Part shown: piece by piece, positions 18,207 through 27,812 of the stretch | Position numbering within the stretch: position 1 is the stretch's first letter | Layout: the number at the start of each line of letters is the position of its first letter | Assembly: GCA_009841115.1 (NCBI GenBank) | Contig: VXML01000112.1 | Coordinates: 1-64,000 of the forward strand | DNA: 64,000 nt | Direction: 5' to 3' | DNA from: Gemmatimonadota bacterium | GTDB lineage: Bacteria > Latescibacterota > UBA2968 > UBA8231 | Notes under the pieces: generated by a model | What the model was told of the DNA's origin: nothing | The model's database searches: none | What the model saw: the letters and a program-made list of their open reading frames with translations, nothing else | Translations under genes and position numbers: made by a program

Positions 18207-19373
18207 TCAGCGCTCCACCGCATGGCCCCAAGGCCCAGGAATATAGGGAAAGCGCGTTTCAAGGTCGTCGGCTAGCTCCACCCCCCAGCCGGGCGCGTCG
18301 GGCAGCGCGAGGTAGCCTTCGGTCGCGGGCGGGTCTTTGAGAATGTCCCATTGCAATGGCCCTTGGCCGATGAACATTTCCAGCACGTGTTCTTCGGGAA
18401 GAGCGGCGAGGAAGTGGGCGTTAGATATGGTCAACAGGCCATTGTGCCAGTTCTGGGTGAAAAGCTCGATGCCGTACTCTTTGGCGCAGTGATAGATGCG
18501 GATGGCCTCGCCGAGGCTACAGACGCCGACGTCGAGCTGGCCCTTGGCGTACGCTTTCTGCGCGAAGAACGGCTCAAACTCGGCGAGGGTCGAGTTCGAT
18601 TCGCCGCCGGTAATGGGCAGATGCAGTTCGGCGTTGAGGCGGGCGTAGCCGTCGATCTGATCTTTGGGCAGCGGTTCTTCAAACCACGTCCAGCCCACCT
18701 CGTCGAGAAAGTGGCCAATCTCGCGGGCCTGCGCCTCGTCGAGGCGACAATTGCCCTCTAGCATCAGCTCCATGCGCTCGCCCACCGCGTCGGTCACCTC
18801 CTGCAACAGGTCGATCATCTGCGCAACCGCGACGCCCGACCACGACCACTCGGTGCCCAGCCGCATCTTATAGGCGGTAAAGCCCCGGTCGGCGAGGGCG
18901 CGCGCTTCATCGACGACGGATGTTGGGCGGTCGTCCCAGTCGTACTGGACGCCGCCCGAAGCGTAGATGCGGAAGAGGGTGCGCGGTTTGCGCTCGGGGG
19001 TATCGGGCGTGATGAGGGGGACGATGAGTTCGGCGACTGTTTTATTTTGCGCCTTGGCGCGCAGATCCCACAGCGCCAGTTCGAGACCAGCGTAGGCAAT
19101 GTACATCGAGCGGTCGCCAGTGGGTCTGGACACAAGATCCGGGTCGAGCGGGTCGCGGCCGATGAGACTGGACTTAAGCGCGTCGAGCCGCTGACGAATG
19201 ACCGGTGGATCGCCATAGGTAGAAGGCTCAGCAATGCCTTGCAAGCCAGCGTCCGTGTCGATAATGACGATGGGACAGTCGGCTTTTTCCACGTAGAAGG
19301 AGGCGCTGAACCACTGGCGCTCGGATTCGTGGGGACGAGAGAGGCAGAGGGTGCGGATGTCGGTGATTTTCAT
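18207..19373 (-). CDS. Mandelate racemase/muconate lactonizing enzyme family protein
   Basis: 388 residues with the enolase-superfamily capping domain and barrel. Metal-ligand positions are seen as Glu in LMLEGN, Glu in WFEEPL and Glu in ITGGES. A KxR pair lies in TAYKMRLG and a His in QNWHNG. The aspartate that normally pairs with this His is not evident (LDVGVCSLGE in place of a QPDxxxxGG motif), so the mechanism may differ. A sugar-acid dehydratase or epimerase role is likely. It follows the sialidase gene by 9 bp with AGGAG before the ATG, and precedes the RraA-like gene. Confidence 0.88.
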   Translation of the reverse strand: MKITDIRTLCLSRPHESERQWFSASFYVEKADCPIVIIDTDAGLQGIAEPSTYGDPPVIRQRLDALKSSLIGRDPLDPDLVSRPTGDRSMYIAYAGLELALWDLRAKAQNKTVAELIVPLITPDTPERKPRTLFRIYASGGVQYDWDDRPTSVVDEARALADRGFTAYKMRLGTEWSWSGVAVAQMIDLLQEVTDAVGERMELMLEGNCRLDEAQAREIGHFLDEVGWTWFEEPLPKDQIDGYARLNAELHLPITGGESNSTLAEFEPFFAQKAYAKGQLDVGVCSLGEAIRIYHCAKEYGIELFTQNWHNGLLTISNAHFLAALPEEHVLEMFIGQGPLQWDILKDPPATEGYLALPDAPGWGVELADDLETRFPYIPGPWGHAVER

Positions 19374-19382
19374 AAAAACTCC

Positions 19383-20417
19383 TCAGGGCGCGTCGCGCAC
19401 CCAATCCAGCGAGAAGCGGGCCAAAGTCAAGCGCTCGTAGGGATGCTCGGCACCGCATTCATAGAGACAAGCGGCGCGGCCATCGGGCAGAACGGCCAGA
19501 CAGGAGTACGCGGCCGGGCCGGGGTGCAAAACGCGGGCGCTGGCCCACGTTTGGCCATCGTCGTCGCTGAGCCGCACGGTCATGTTCTGGCGGCCCTCGG
19601 TGCTGGCGGGGTTGGAAAAAAGTACGCTAGTGCCAACCCGGCGGATACTCGCTTGGCAGATCGGCTCGACGAGAACGGGATCGCGCGCTATGGACGACCA
19701 ACTCTGACCGCCGTCGTCGCTAAACGAAAAGGCGCGGGCGCGGATACTGGGGTCGTAGTTGCGCATGTTGAGCAGCAAACGACCGTCCTGCAGCTCTACT
19801 ACTTCGCACTCGTTGACTTGATCTTGTGGGGTCGAGCCGCCGAGCCGCCAACTTTGGCCGCCATCGTCGCTGAGCAAGACGTGCGAATAGTATTTCTTGC
19901 TGCCTGCTTCGATGTGATCGCAGGGAATGACGAGCCGGCCAGTAGCTAGCTGAATGCCAGCGCCTGGACCGGTGGCGTACCAAGTCCAGTTAGGTTGCTT
20001 AGCTACGGACGTGATCTCCACCGGCGGCGACCAAGTGCGTCCGTCATCTTCGCTGCGCGTCAACCACACCGTGCGAGTGCCCTCGCTCGTTTGGTCGATG
20101 ATCTCGGACTCGTGGTCATGGCCGAGGTTGTGCGTCATCAGCAGAGCAATCGCCCCTGTGCGGGCATCAATCACCGGGCAGGGATTGCCACAGGTGTTCG
20201 GGCCATCGTCCCACACTAACTCAAAGGGAGCAAACGTCTGGCCGCCATCGTCGCTGCGCCGCAGCAGCATGTCGATGTCACCGGTGTCGCCGCGCGCGTT
20301 TTTGCGGCCCTCGCAAAAAGCGAGTACCGTACCGGTGAGCGTGGTAATCAGGGCTGGGATGCGAAAGGTGTGATAGCCTTGGGTGCCGCTCTCAAAGAGG
20401 TCTATGGAATCGATCAT
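19383..20417 (-). CDS. Sialidase/neuraminidase-fold glycosidase
   Basis: 344 residues forming a six-bladed propeller. The FRIPALI motif near the N-terminus carries the first catalytic-site arginine. Five Asp-box repeats are visible (SDDGGQTF, SEDDGRTW, SDDGGQSW twice, SDDDGQTW). This is the exo-alpha-sialidase (BNR) family, which cleaves terminal sialic acids, though many environmental relatives act on other glycans. No signal peptide is seen, so a cytoplasmic location is likely unless a start was misjudged. It leads a sialidase-enolase-RraA operon, suggesting breakdown of an imported acidic sugar. Confidence 0.88.
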   Translation of the reverse strand: MIDSIDLFESGTQGYHTFRIPALITTLTGTVLAFCEGRKNARGDTGDIDMLLRRSDDGGQTFAPFELVWDDGPNTCGNPCPVIDARTGAIALLMTHNLGHDHESEIIDQTSEGTRTVWLTRSEDDGRTWSPPVEITSVAKQPNWTWYATGPGAGIQLATGRLVIPCDHIEAGSKKYYSHVLLSDDGGQSWRLGGSTPQDQVNECEVVELQDGRLLLNMRNYDPSIRARAFSFSDDGGQSWSSIARDPVLVEPICQASIRRVGTSVLFSNPASTEGRQNMTVRLSDDDGQTWASARVLHPGPAAYSCLAVLPDGRAACLYECGAEHPYERLTLARFSLDWVRDAP

Positions 20418-20605
20418 GCCGTTGGTTTCTCCTTCACATTAAGGGCGTCAATATACTCCGTCGAATCCGAGTAGAGCAAGAGCGTCTCCTATAGCGGTTG
20501 CAGGGAAAAAGCACGTTTGAGTAGATTCAGATCGTCCGCCTTCTTTGACGTCTAGAGAAGAAGGATTAGTACTAGCCGACGACCATTAGACCGGAGGAAA
20601 TCAAC

Positions 20606-21985
20606 GTGGACCCCATAGCAGAGCTAGCCGAATTCGACCGCGAGACCGTCGCCCAAGCCAAAGCCGTCGAACAGCGCATCCAAGCCGAGGGCCTTGCAGC
20701 CGGGCACACCATCCGCGACGTGCGCGTCTTCCGGGTGCTAATGCCCTGGGTTGGGACCAAGCGCTGGGACGGCTCGGCCGAGAGTTTCACCTTTGCCGAG
20801 TTCGAGACCGATAAAGGCTTGGTCGGCATTGCCGAAGGTGCCAACGCGGACGCCGAAGAATTAAAGGGCAAAGTCTTGGGCAAAAATCCTTTTGACCCAA
20901 GCATCCGCGCCGATATGGGCTTGGCCTATTGGGACCTGAGCGGCAAAATCGCCGACCGACCGTTGGGCCGGTACTTACACGAACTCTTCGCGCTGGAGAC
21001 CCCCTTGGCAGAGCGCGTGCCCATATCGGCCTACACTTGGTATCGCTTCCCCGACCTCAACGGCAAAAACGCCGTCACCTTTGAGAGTTATCCATCCTAC
21101 GTACAGGAGATTATCCGCACCCACGGCTTCCACAACATCAAGCTCTCGATGTGCGATTTTGAGCCGCAGCACTACGTGGAATTGGTGCGCAACATCCGCA
21201 CAGCCGTAGGAGCGGACGTGGACATTCGCGTCGATCCACACGCTTCTTGGGGCGAGGCGCAGGCGCTGCGCTTTATGCGCGAAGTCGAGGACTACCATCC
21301 GGAGTGGATTGAGGAACCAGTGGGCGGGCGTTTTGCTCACATCTTCCGCGCCGGCCATCGCCTGCGGCTGTTGAGCACCATACCAATCTCGTCGCACGCT
21401 TGGCTGCCGCCGCTGGTCCCGCATCCCAGCACCAAGGGCCGCTACGGCGATGATGCCCTAGACGCGGCGCTGGATCTAGACGCGCTGCGCCGCTGGCAGC
21501 CAGCCGACATTTCCGCTCCCGACGCCTACGCAGGGCCGCTGGCGCTCAAGCGCTATTACGACGCGGCGCGCTTTCTGGGTATGGGAATCGGCATGCACAG
21601 CGCTTATGAGCTAGGACCGGCGACGGCGATTCGTCTGCACATCGCGGCCTTCACTTTTCCCTACGAGATGCCCTATCACATCGTCTGGGGGCGGGACCGC
21701 GCCTTTCCGCCCTTCTCGGCGCACGCGATTGACTCGCATTACAACCAGTGGGCCGACGACGTGATCCGCGGCGGCAAGATGGCCTACGACCAAGGATTTC
21801 TCGCCGTGCCCAAGGGACCGGGGCTGGGCGTCAAACTCGATCTCGAACGCCTGCGCTACTACGCCTTCAGCGAAGAAAAGGCCGCAGCCCATACCCGCCA
21901 CATCGAACAGATCCGCGCGACCCATCTCGATGCGCTCGGCTGGCGGGTGGAGCGCAGCGGCTGGCGGCGCTATCGGACGAGCTAG
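20606..21985 (+). CDS. Enolase-superfamily protein, divergent mandelate racemase type
   Basis: 459 residues from a GTG at 20606 behind GGAGGAAA. The barrel shows Lys in HNIKLSM, Asp in IRVDPHASW and Glu in WIEEPV. At the third metal-ligand position it has PISSHAW instead of an acidic residue, and a His in GIGMHSAYELGP near the usual catalytic site. It is longer than usual, with an N-terminal helical extension and a His-rich C-terminal segment. These changes suggest a distinct reaction, probably on a sugar acid. It converges with the exported protein gene at 22003. Confidence 0.82.
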   Translation: MDPIAELAEFDRETVAQAKAVEQRIQAEGLAAGHTIRDVRVFRVLMPWVGTKRWDGSAESFTFAEFETDKGLVGIAEGANADAEELKGKVLGKNPFDPSIRADMGLAYWDLSGKIADRPLGRYLHELFALETPLAERVPISAYTWYRFPDLNGKNAVTFESYPSYVQEIIRTHGFHNIKLSMCDFEPQHYVELVRNIRTAVGADVDIRVDPHASWGEAQALRFMREVEDYHPEWIEEPVGGRFAHIFRAGHRLRLLSTIPISSHAWLPPLVPHPSTKGRYGDDALDAALDLDALRRWQPADISAPDAYAGPLALKRYYDAARFLGMGIGMHSAYELGPATAIRLHIAAFTFPYEMPYHIVWGRDRAFPPFSAHAIDSHYNQWADDVIRGGKMAYDQGFLAVPKGPGLGVKLDLERLRYYAFSEEKAAAHTRHIEQIRATHLDALGWRVERSGWRRYRTS

Positions 21986-22002
21986 GCTCTTTTAAGGAAA
22001 GT

Positions 22003-24333
22003 TCAATACACCACTGAAATCACGCGCCGGACGCGCTGCTGATGAGCGTCTCCGTCGAGGTGGAGTTCGAGCAGGTAGAGTCCAGGCGGCACCAGTTGCC
22101 CTGCTCGGTCGCGGCCATCCCAAGTGAAGTCCTGAGCACCCGCAGTGACAGCTTGCGAGCGCTCGACGAGCGCATAGCCAGTCAAGTCGTAGAGCCGCAG
22201 GTGCCAAGGGCGCGGTTCGAGAATGTTGATCACGTCAGCGCGGACCGCGAGCACATCGTTTATGCCATCGCCGTTGGGCGTCAGTACCTCAGTATCGAAG
22301 ACGACGTTGAGCAAGAGGTCGCGGGCGACGGGCAGACCAACGACGTTGGTGCTGCTGGCAACTTGGTCGGTAGCATCCCCAGGATCGACGCGCTGGCGGC
22401 TGGCGTCCTCAGTGCGCGCGTCTTGGATGAAAAGGACGAAAGGGGTGGACTGCTGAAATACTTGGGCGGCAAAGCGCAATTCGACGAGGTCGTTGTCGCG
22501 CAGTGGCTGGGGGAAAGTCACTGCAAAGCCAGCTTCGACCGGCTGGTCTTCAACCTCCAAGGGCGCGTCGTTAACTAAGGCGCGGATAAAGCGCGCCGAC
22601 GTCGGTGTCTCCACGACGAGGCGGTCGAACCCAGAAGCCCTCGTCTCGCGCGGGCGCAAGAAGAAGCGGAACTCGGTTTCTTCACCCGGCAGGACTTGGG
22701 TCGGGAAAATTTCACTGACAGCCTGCTGAGATAGCGGGTCGCTAAAGGCAATGCTGAGCGCGTCGAGTTGCAGTGCCACCGACGGATCTTCAGTGACCAT
22801 CCGCATCTGTAGCTGAGCGTAGCGCCGCGGCGAGGGCGACTGGAACTCCTGGCCAGAGAAGGCGTAGAGCTTGCTCCACGCGCTCCAGTCGCCGCCGATG
22901 ACCCGTGAGGTGTCGATAGGCCCTTTGAAGCTGGGGATCAGCTTGTTGTAGCGCCTCTCGGTGACTTCCTTGCCGTTTTTGTCGTAGTAGGTGAGCAGGT
23001 TTTCGACTTCGTTGCCGGAGCGGCTGCGTATTTCCAGTCGGGTGTCCGGCGGAATGTCGGCCTCCCAGGATAGATCGTTGAGGCTTTTGGGGCTCTGGAA
23101 GTCCATGATGTGTGAGCGAAATTCCAGATTCTGCGGGAAGCCCTCACCGAACACCTGAAGCTCCTCGGCAAACCCCCGGAAGGCCCAGCGATTGCTCGCA
23201 TCCCAGCTCTTCCACAGCACCCGGATAAAGCGAGTGGGCACCAGCCCGAACTCGTGGGTGGCGGCACCGGTTACTTGTTTGACGTAATCGTTAGCAGTGC
23301 CGGAATAGTACTTCTGCCAGATCAGCGTGCCATCGGGAGCCACAGCCCCGTCGGAACCGAGCACCTCGTAGAAATTGAACCCAAAGGAACGCCGGGTGAT
23401 GAAGAAGTCAATGACCCGGCCGCTGCCCGCGGTAATGCCACCGCCGGGCCGAGCGACCACGCCGCCGACGATTTTGAGCCTATCGACAAAGTAGGTGGCA
23501 CCCAAGTCGAGGATGATGTGCGAAAAGACATCGCGCTCGGCTTGAATAGTGCGCCGCACGAACCAGCGGGTAGAGAGATCGCCGTCAATGAGCACTCGGG
23601 CGTTGCCCAGCGGAATGAGGTCTTGGGTAACGAACGCATCGAGGACGACTTCGAGGTTGCCGCCGCGTTCGAGCGTCCCCAAGGCCAGATTGTCGCCCAG
23701 CGCTTCGACCTCGACTTCGAGCAGGCGGGTGTTCGGTTCGAGGGCGAGCAAGTCCAAGCGCACGTACTGGATCGGCGTGTGGAAGGACTGGTCGAGTTCA
23801 TAGGTGATCTCGTGGCGCGTGTTCTCCTTGAATCGCTCGCGCTGTCGGTAGATGACGGTCCCAGCGATCGGATTATCGACCTCATCGACGGCGTGTTCTC
23901 CGGTGGAAAGCAGCAAGTCAAAAAGCGCTGGAGCCGGTCCTTGGGGATCGAAGATGAGCTTGACGCGGTGGGCGGAGACGCCCCGGCCCAAATCGACCTC
24001 AATGGTCCAGCTTCCAGGAGGATCATCCAGATGTGGATGCCAGCCGGTGGCGAGATCGCCATCCATGACCAGCGGCGCGTCTCCTAGGTTGGAACCGGCT
24101 TGGCGGATGCCGCCGCCAAAATCCGCAGCATTGAGGGCCGCATTGATGTTGCGGCGAGCAGCGATGGGCTTGAGCCCACCCTGTGGGGTCAGTTCAACCG
24201 TGCCGGGCAGCGGCCAAGCCTGCCAGTCGCGGCGCGAGGCAAAGCGAATCTCGTCGGCACTTGCCGAGGGCACGCTGAAAGAGGCGCAGACAACCCCACA
24301 CAAGCATAAGACGAATCGTCCAAAGGAGTCCAT
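22003..24333 (-). CDS. Large exported discoidin-domain protein with C-terminal FlgD-type Ig domain
   Basis: 776 residues from the ATG at 24333 behind CAGGG; an in-frame ATG at 24366 would spoil the signal peptide. A signal peptide ends near SASADE. Two F5/8 C-like segments follow, each with a DGDLxTxW motif and a DLGxxxxxxxVKL-type strand, which bind carbohydrate or surfaces. The C-terminal about 95 residues form a FlgD/CHU_C-type Ig domain with LTPNGDGIND and WDGRDRAGQLVPPGLYLL, commonly used as a sorting or anchoring end in FCB-group bacteria. It is a full-length paralogue of the protein at 25353. A surface or secreted role is inferred. Confidence 0.82.
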   Translation of the reverse strand: MDSFGRFVLCLCGVVCASFSVPSASADEIRFASRRDWQAWPLPGTVELTPQGGLKPIAARRNINAALNAADFGGGIRQAGSNLGDAPLVMDGDLATGWHPHLDDPPGSWTIEVDLGRGVSAHRVKLIFDPQGPAPALFDLLLSTGEHAVDEVDNPIAGTVIYRQRERFKENTRHEITYELDQSFHTPIQYVRLDLLALEPNTRLLEVEVEALGDNLALGTLERGGNLEVVLDAFVTQDLIPLGNARVLIDGDLSTRWFVRRTIQAERDVFSHIILDLGATYFVDRLKIVGGVVARPGGGITAGSGRVIDFFITRRSFGFNFYEVLGSDGAVAPDGTLIWQKYYSGTANDYVKQVTGAATHEFGLVPTRFIRVLWKSWDASNRWAFRGFAEELQVFGEGFPQNLEFRSHIMDFQSPKSLNDLSWEADIPPDTRLEIRSRSGNEVENLLTYYDKNGKEVTERRYNKLIPSFKGPIDTSRVIGGDWSAWSKLYAFSGQEFQSPSPRRYAQLQMRMVTEDPSVALQLDALSIAFSDPLSQQAVSEIFPTQVLPGEETEFRFFLRPRETRASGFDRLVVETPTSARFIRALVNDAPLEVEDQPVEAGFAVTFPQPLRDNDLVELRFAAQVFQQSTPFVLFIQDARTEDASRQRVDPGDATDQVASSTNVVGLPVARDLLLNVVFDTEVLTPNGDGINDVLAVRADVINILEPRPWHLRLYDLTGYALVERSQAVTAGAQDFTWDGRDRAGQLVPPGLYLLELHLDGDAHQQRVRRVISVVY

Positions 24334-24369
24334 GATTTGCCCTGCTCCTGCATAGAGTGGATCCAAACG

Positions 24370-25134
24370 CTACTTCTGCAAGACGCTACCCGCGCCATGG
24401 CGGTCCCAAATCCCCACCGCACCGTTGCGCTGCCCATCGGCCCCCAAGAAGACGAGGTGAGTTCCATTGGCGGCGTTGACGTGCAAACCGCCGTTGCCGC
24501 CAGTACCCGCACCCGCGTAGATCAGATTCTCGCCGGTGCGGCTATTGATCAGCAGGCCGCCGTTTTGCGACGAATCAGCACCAGCGAGGAAGATATTGAC
24601 TCCCTCGCCATTGTTGGCCATCAGCAGGCCGCTGCCCTTGTCTTCGCCCGCAGCAATTAGCAAACCGCCGCCCGCACTCCGTAGAGCCAAGTGGCCGCTG
24701 CCAACCTCGCTCGCGCCTAGATACGCCAACTGCTCACCCGCGGCATTGTACACTTGCAACGCGCCCCCCTCTTGGTCGCTGCTTACAATCGAAACCAGCG
24801 GCGCGCCAGCAGCCGTGTTGACCATCAACAAGCCGTGACCGGCTGCGTCGGTACTGAGGCTAACCCCGCCCTGCCCATTACCGGCCCCTACCCACAAAGC
24901 ACCGTTCTGGCGTTCGTCAGCCGTAGCTACTAACACGGGTTGGCCCTCGTCGTTGAGGATTTCAATGGCGCGGGCGCGGACCACATCGGCCCCGGACGCC
25001 GTGCCCATCAAGGCAGTACTCAGCGACGCACTTAGCACAATGGCAACGTCGGTTAGGGCCAGCGCGGCCAGCAGCGCCAAAAGGCGGCGGCCAATGTAGC
25101 GTTCCAAAGAAGCGTAGGGTTGAAAGGCGTGCAT
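24370..25134 (-). CDS. Membrane-anchored short-repeat protein
   Basis: 254 residues from the ATG at 25134 behind GAGG; the frame extends upstream without support. A single N-terminal membrane helix (about 20-45) precedes about 200 residues of degenerate repeats of roughly 24-28 residues, with the pattern GxLxVxxxxGxxLxxLGAxxxG (for example GHLALRSAGG, GGLLINSRTG, GGLHVNAANG). Such Gly-rich repeats fold into beta-helix-like rods. The function is unknown; a periplasmic or surface fibre role is inferred. It lies 36 bp upstream of the discoidin/FlgD gene, probably in one operon. Confidence 0.7.
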   Translation of the reverse strand: MHAFQPYASLERYIGRRLLALLAALALTDVAIVLSASLSTALMGTASGADVVRARAIEILNDEGQPVLVATADERQNGALWVGAGNGQGGVSLSTDAAGHGLLMVNTAAGAPLVSIVSSDQEGGALQVYNAAGEQLAYLGASEVGSGHLALRSAGGGLLIAAGEDKGSGLLMANNGEGVNIFLAGADSSQNGGLLINSRTGENLIYAGAGTGGNGGLHVNAANGTHLVFLGADGQRNGAVGIWDRHGAGSVLQK

Positions 25135-25201
25135 ACGTGTCCTCACAGTAAAAGCGAATTTTTCGTCATCTATTTTATGAAACCTACACAAGGAGCCACG
25201 C

Positions 25202-25342
25202 ATGGCCAAGATCGAGGAATGCGAACCAGCGGACAGCCTAAGAGGAAATTGTGCCGCCGCATCTATTTGCCAAGAAAACGCGCCGTTACTTGTTAGACCC
25301 CTTTTGCGCGTCCTATATTGGATTATTGGCTCGGCTCAATAG
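25202..25342 (+). pseudogene. Short ORF starting like the enolase gene at 27813 (possible truncated copy)
   Basis: ACAAGGAG, a spacer and ATGGCCAAGATC-x-AGGAA closely match the ribosome-binding site and first codons of the enolase-superfamily gene at 27813. After about nine codons the similarity ends and a 46-residue reading frame continues to a TAG at 25342, 10 bp before the next gene. It may be a remnant of a duplicated gene head that now supplies a leader, or a small leader peptide. Confidence 0.35.
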
Positions 25343-25352
25343 GATAAATCCC

Positions 25353-27656
25353 ATGCGCAACGCCATCCTCGTCAGTGCCCTGCTACTGGCCACGCCCCTC
25401 GCTGGCGACCAACTCCGCATTGCCTCCTCCAACGACTGGAACCAATGGCAACTGCCCGGTGATGCCGTCGAAGTCGCACGCGGTACGCTCAAACCCGCCT
25501 TTGTCCGCCGCAACATCAACGCCGTGGCCAACGCCTTGGACTTTGCTAGCGGTGGCATCCGCAAAGTAGGCTCCAACCCCGGCGATGCCCTCCATTTCAT
25601 CGACGGCGACCCAGCGACCTATTGGGCACCCGATCCGAACGCCCGCGTCGAGGATTGGTGGATCGAGGTCGATCTAGGGCGCGTGGTATCGGCGCGCAAA
25701 ATCGAAATCCACTTCGCCGCCGACAGCACCCCGCTGGAGTTTTTCAAGATTCTTACCTCCGACGGCGAACCTTTCTTCAGCAATGCCAATTCCATACTCC
25801 CCGGCACGCTACGCTACAACAAGCGCTGGCGCTACAGCTTTAACGAAGCACACATCATCGAGATTGACTATGAGCTTAAGCCACTGAAGAATATCCGCAT
25901 TGAGGCCGACTTGCCCACGGAGAATATCCGCCTGAGCGAGGTGGTGGTCGAGAGCATCGGCGACAACCTTTCACTGGGGATCTGGGGCCGAGGGGGCAGC
26001 GTCGAAATCATTTCTGAAGCCACCTCTAAGTTAGGTCGCATCCTCATCGAGTCGAAGGGGATCAGCAACACCCTCGTCGATGGCGATATCACCACCTATT
26101 GGGGCACGGTGCATCGCGGCGGCTCGGGTACGCAGCCCGAACAGCAGATCGGTCAGTTTGAAATAGATCTAGGTGCGCTGTACTGGGTAGATCGGGTGCG
26201 GATGCTGGGCGACGACAGCGGCGTAGCCCCGGGCAAAGGCTCGGGTCGCCACCGGGCCGGCGTTTTCAATTATCTGTGGTATCAGTTTTTTGTTTCCGAC
26301 GGCTCCCGGGCACCGGATGGCTCGCTGAGCTGGGAACTGTTGGGCGAATTGCCCTCGGATCGCCGCAACCTAACCAAAATCCGCCATTTTCAGGAACTCT
26401 TCCCCTTGCGCAAAGTCCGCCACGTGCGGCTGATCTTCCCCATGTCCGAGGGCTTCGAAGCCTTTAACGGACGCATCGGCACCACCGCCGAGTGGCAGGT
26501 CTTCGGCGAGGGCTATCCCGCCGAAGTCAGGGCGCGGTCGCCGATTTACGACCTTGGTTCCATACAACACATTGCGGAAATCGGCTGGAACATCGACGCG
26601 CCGTCGGGGTCTCGCGTCGAAATTCGCAGCCGCACCGGCAACCTCCTCGACAACCAGTACGTCTTCTACGACAAAAACGGCAAGCAAGTCACCGAGAGGA
26701 AATACGACAAGCTGATCCCCAGCTTCCGAGGAGCCATCGACACCGTCCGCGCCGCCGGAGCCGACTGGAGCAACTGGAGCCGGGCTTACGCGACCTCCGG
26801 CCAAGTCTTTCTCTCGCCCGGCCCTCGGCGCTACGTGCAATTGGACATCCGCTTCCTGTCCGAAAACCCTTTCGCCGCCGCGACCTTAGACGATATCGTC
26901 CTCGAATTTGACAATCCGCTAGCTCAAGAAACGCGCGCCGAAGTCTTCCCCGTCGAGGTCTCCCCCGGCGAAAAAAGCCAGTTTACGTACTATCTTCGCT
27001 CCGACTTCGTCTCGTCCAGCCGGGGCTTTGATCAGATCCAACTCACTTCGACTGCTGGGGCCACCTTCCGCGCGCTGCGCCTCGCTGGCGAGCCGACCGC
27101 TCCCACGATCGAAGAAACTGAAAATGGCTTCAAGATCCTCCTCGCCGAGCCAGTGCGACGCTCGACCCTACTCGAAATCGACTTCGAGAGCACCCTCTAT
27201 CTCAACCAGACCCGCTTTGAAGCCTTTCTGTTCAACAGCGCCCTGTCAACCACTGCGCGCCAACAGGTCGATCCCGGCGATGCCGAGGCCGCCATCGCCA
27301 GCGACCGCACCTTTGTCTCCTTGCCCACCGACGGGCGACTCTTTGCAGACCTCTCGCTATCGAACCGGATCCTGACTCCCAATGGCGACGGCATCTCAGA
27401 TCAGTTGCGCATTGACCTCGACCTGTTCAAGGTGCTCGATCCCCGACCGGTCATTATCGGCGTCTATACCTTGACCGGTCACCGCGTCGCCCTCATCAGC
27501 GACGCAGCCACCACGGCCGGACGCCAGACCTATCAATGGGACGGACGCGACAGCCAAGGCCGCACGGTCGCACCCGGTATCTACATCCTCCGCGTCTCCG
27601 CGGAAGGCGATGCGCTCACTCGCAGCGAGAATCGCCTGATCTCGGTGGCCTACTGA
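25353..27656 (+). CDS. Large exported discoidin-domain protein with FlgD-type Ig domain (paralogue)
   Basis: 767 residues from the ATG at 25353 behind AGGAT. A signal peptide (MRNAILVSALLLATPLAG) is followed by two F5/8 C-like modules with DGDPATYWAPD and DGDITTYWGT, and a C-terminal FlgD/CHU_C-type domain with LTPNGDGISD and WDGRDSQGRTVAPGIYIL. It shares the whole domain order and long blocks such as YDKNGK-VTER-Y-KLIPSF with the divergently transcribed protein at 22003, so the two arose by inverted duplication. It is probably exported and anchored, and binds a glycan or surface. Confidence 0.85.
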   Translation: MRNAILVSALLLATPLAGDQLRIASSNDWNQWQLPGDAVEVARGTLKPAFVRRNINAVANALDFASGGIRKVGSNPGDALHFIDGDPATYWAPDPNARVEDWWIEVDLGRVVSARKIEIHFAADSTPLEFFKILTSDGEPFFSNANSILPGTLRYNKRWRYSFNEAHIIEIDYELKPLKNIRIEADLPTENIRLSEVVVESIGDNLSLGIWGRGGSVEIISEATSKLGRILIESKGISNTLVDGDITTYWGTVHRGGSGTQPEQQIGQFEIDLGALYWVDRVRMLGDDSGVAPGKGSGRHRAGVFNYLWYQFFVSDGSRAPDGSLSWELLGELPSDRRNLTKIRHFQELFPLRKVRHVRLIFPMSEGFEAFNGRIGTTAEWQVFGEGYPAEVRARSPIYDLGSIQHIAEIGWNIDAPSGSRVEIRSRTGNLLDNQYVFYDKNGKQVTERKYDKLIPSFRGAIDTVRAAGADWSNWSRAYATSGQVFLSPGPRRYVQLDIRFLSENPFAAATLDDIVLEFDNPLAQETRAEVFPVEVSPGEKSQFTYYLRSDFVSSSRGFDQIQLTSTAGATFRALRLAGEPTAPTIEETENGFKILLAEPVRRSTLLEIDFESTLYLNQTRFEAFLFNSALSTTARQQVDPGDAEAAIASDRTFVSLPTDGRLFADLSLSNRILTPNGDGISDQLRIDLDLFKVLDPRPVIIGVYTLTGHRVALISDAATTAGRQTYQWDGRDSQGRTVAPGIYILRVSAEGDALTRSENRLISVAY

Positions 27657-27707
27657 TAGCATTTTATATTCCACAATGCTCTATATTGCCTGCCCCGGTC
27701 GCTGCTA

Positions 27708-27754
27708 ATTCCTCAGGATGTTGAGGCTGATGCCTCTTCTAGACACTGAGGAAT
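27708..27754. repeat. Nested inverted repeats in the leader of the 27813 gene
   Basis: An outer pair ATTCCTCAG/CTGAGGAAT (27708-27716, 27746-27754) encloses an inner pair GAGGC/GCCTC (27723-27736). The structure lies between the stop at 27656 and the ATG at 27813. There is no T-run, so a leader RNA element is as likely as a weak terminator. Confidence 0.35.
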
Positions 27755-27812
27755 CGTCCCACAGAACGCCGTTTTGACGCTCTAATCTCAAACTTGCACA
27801 AGGAGGAAACCA

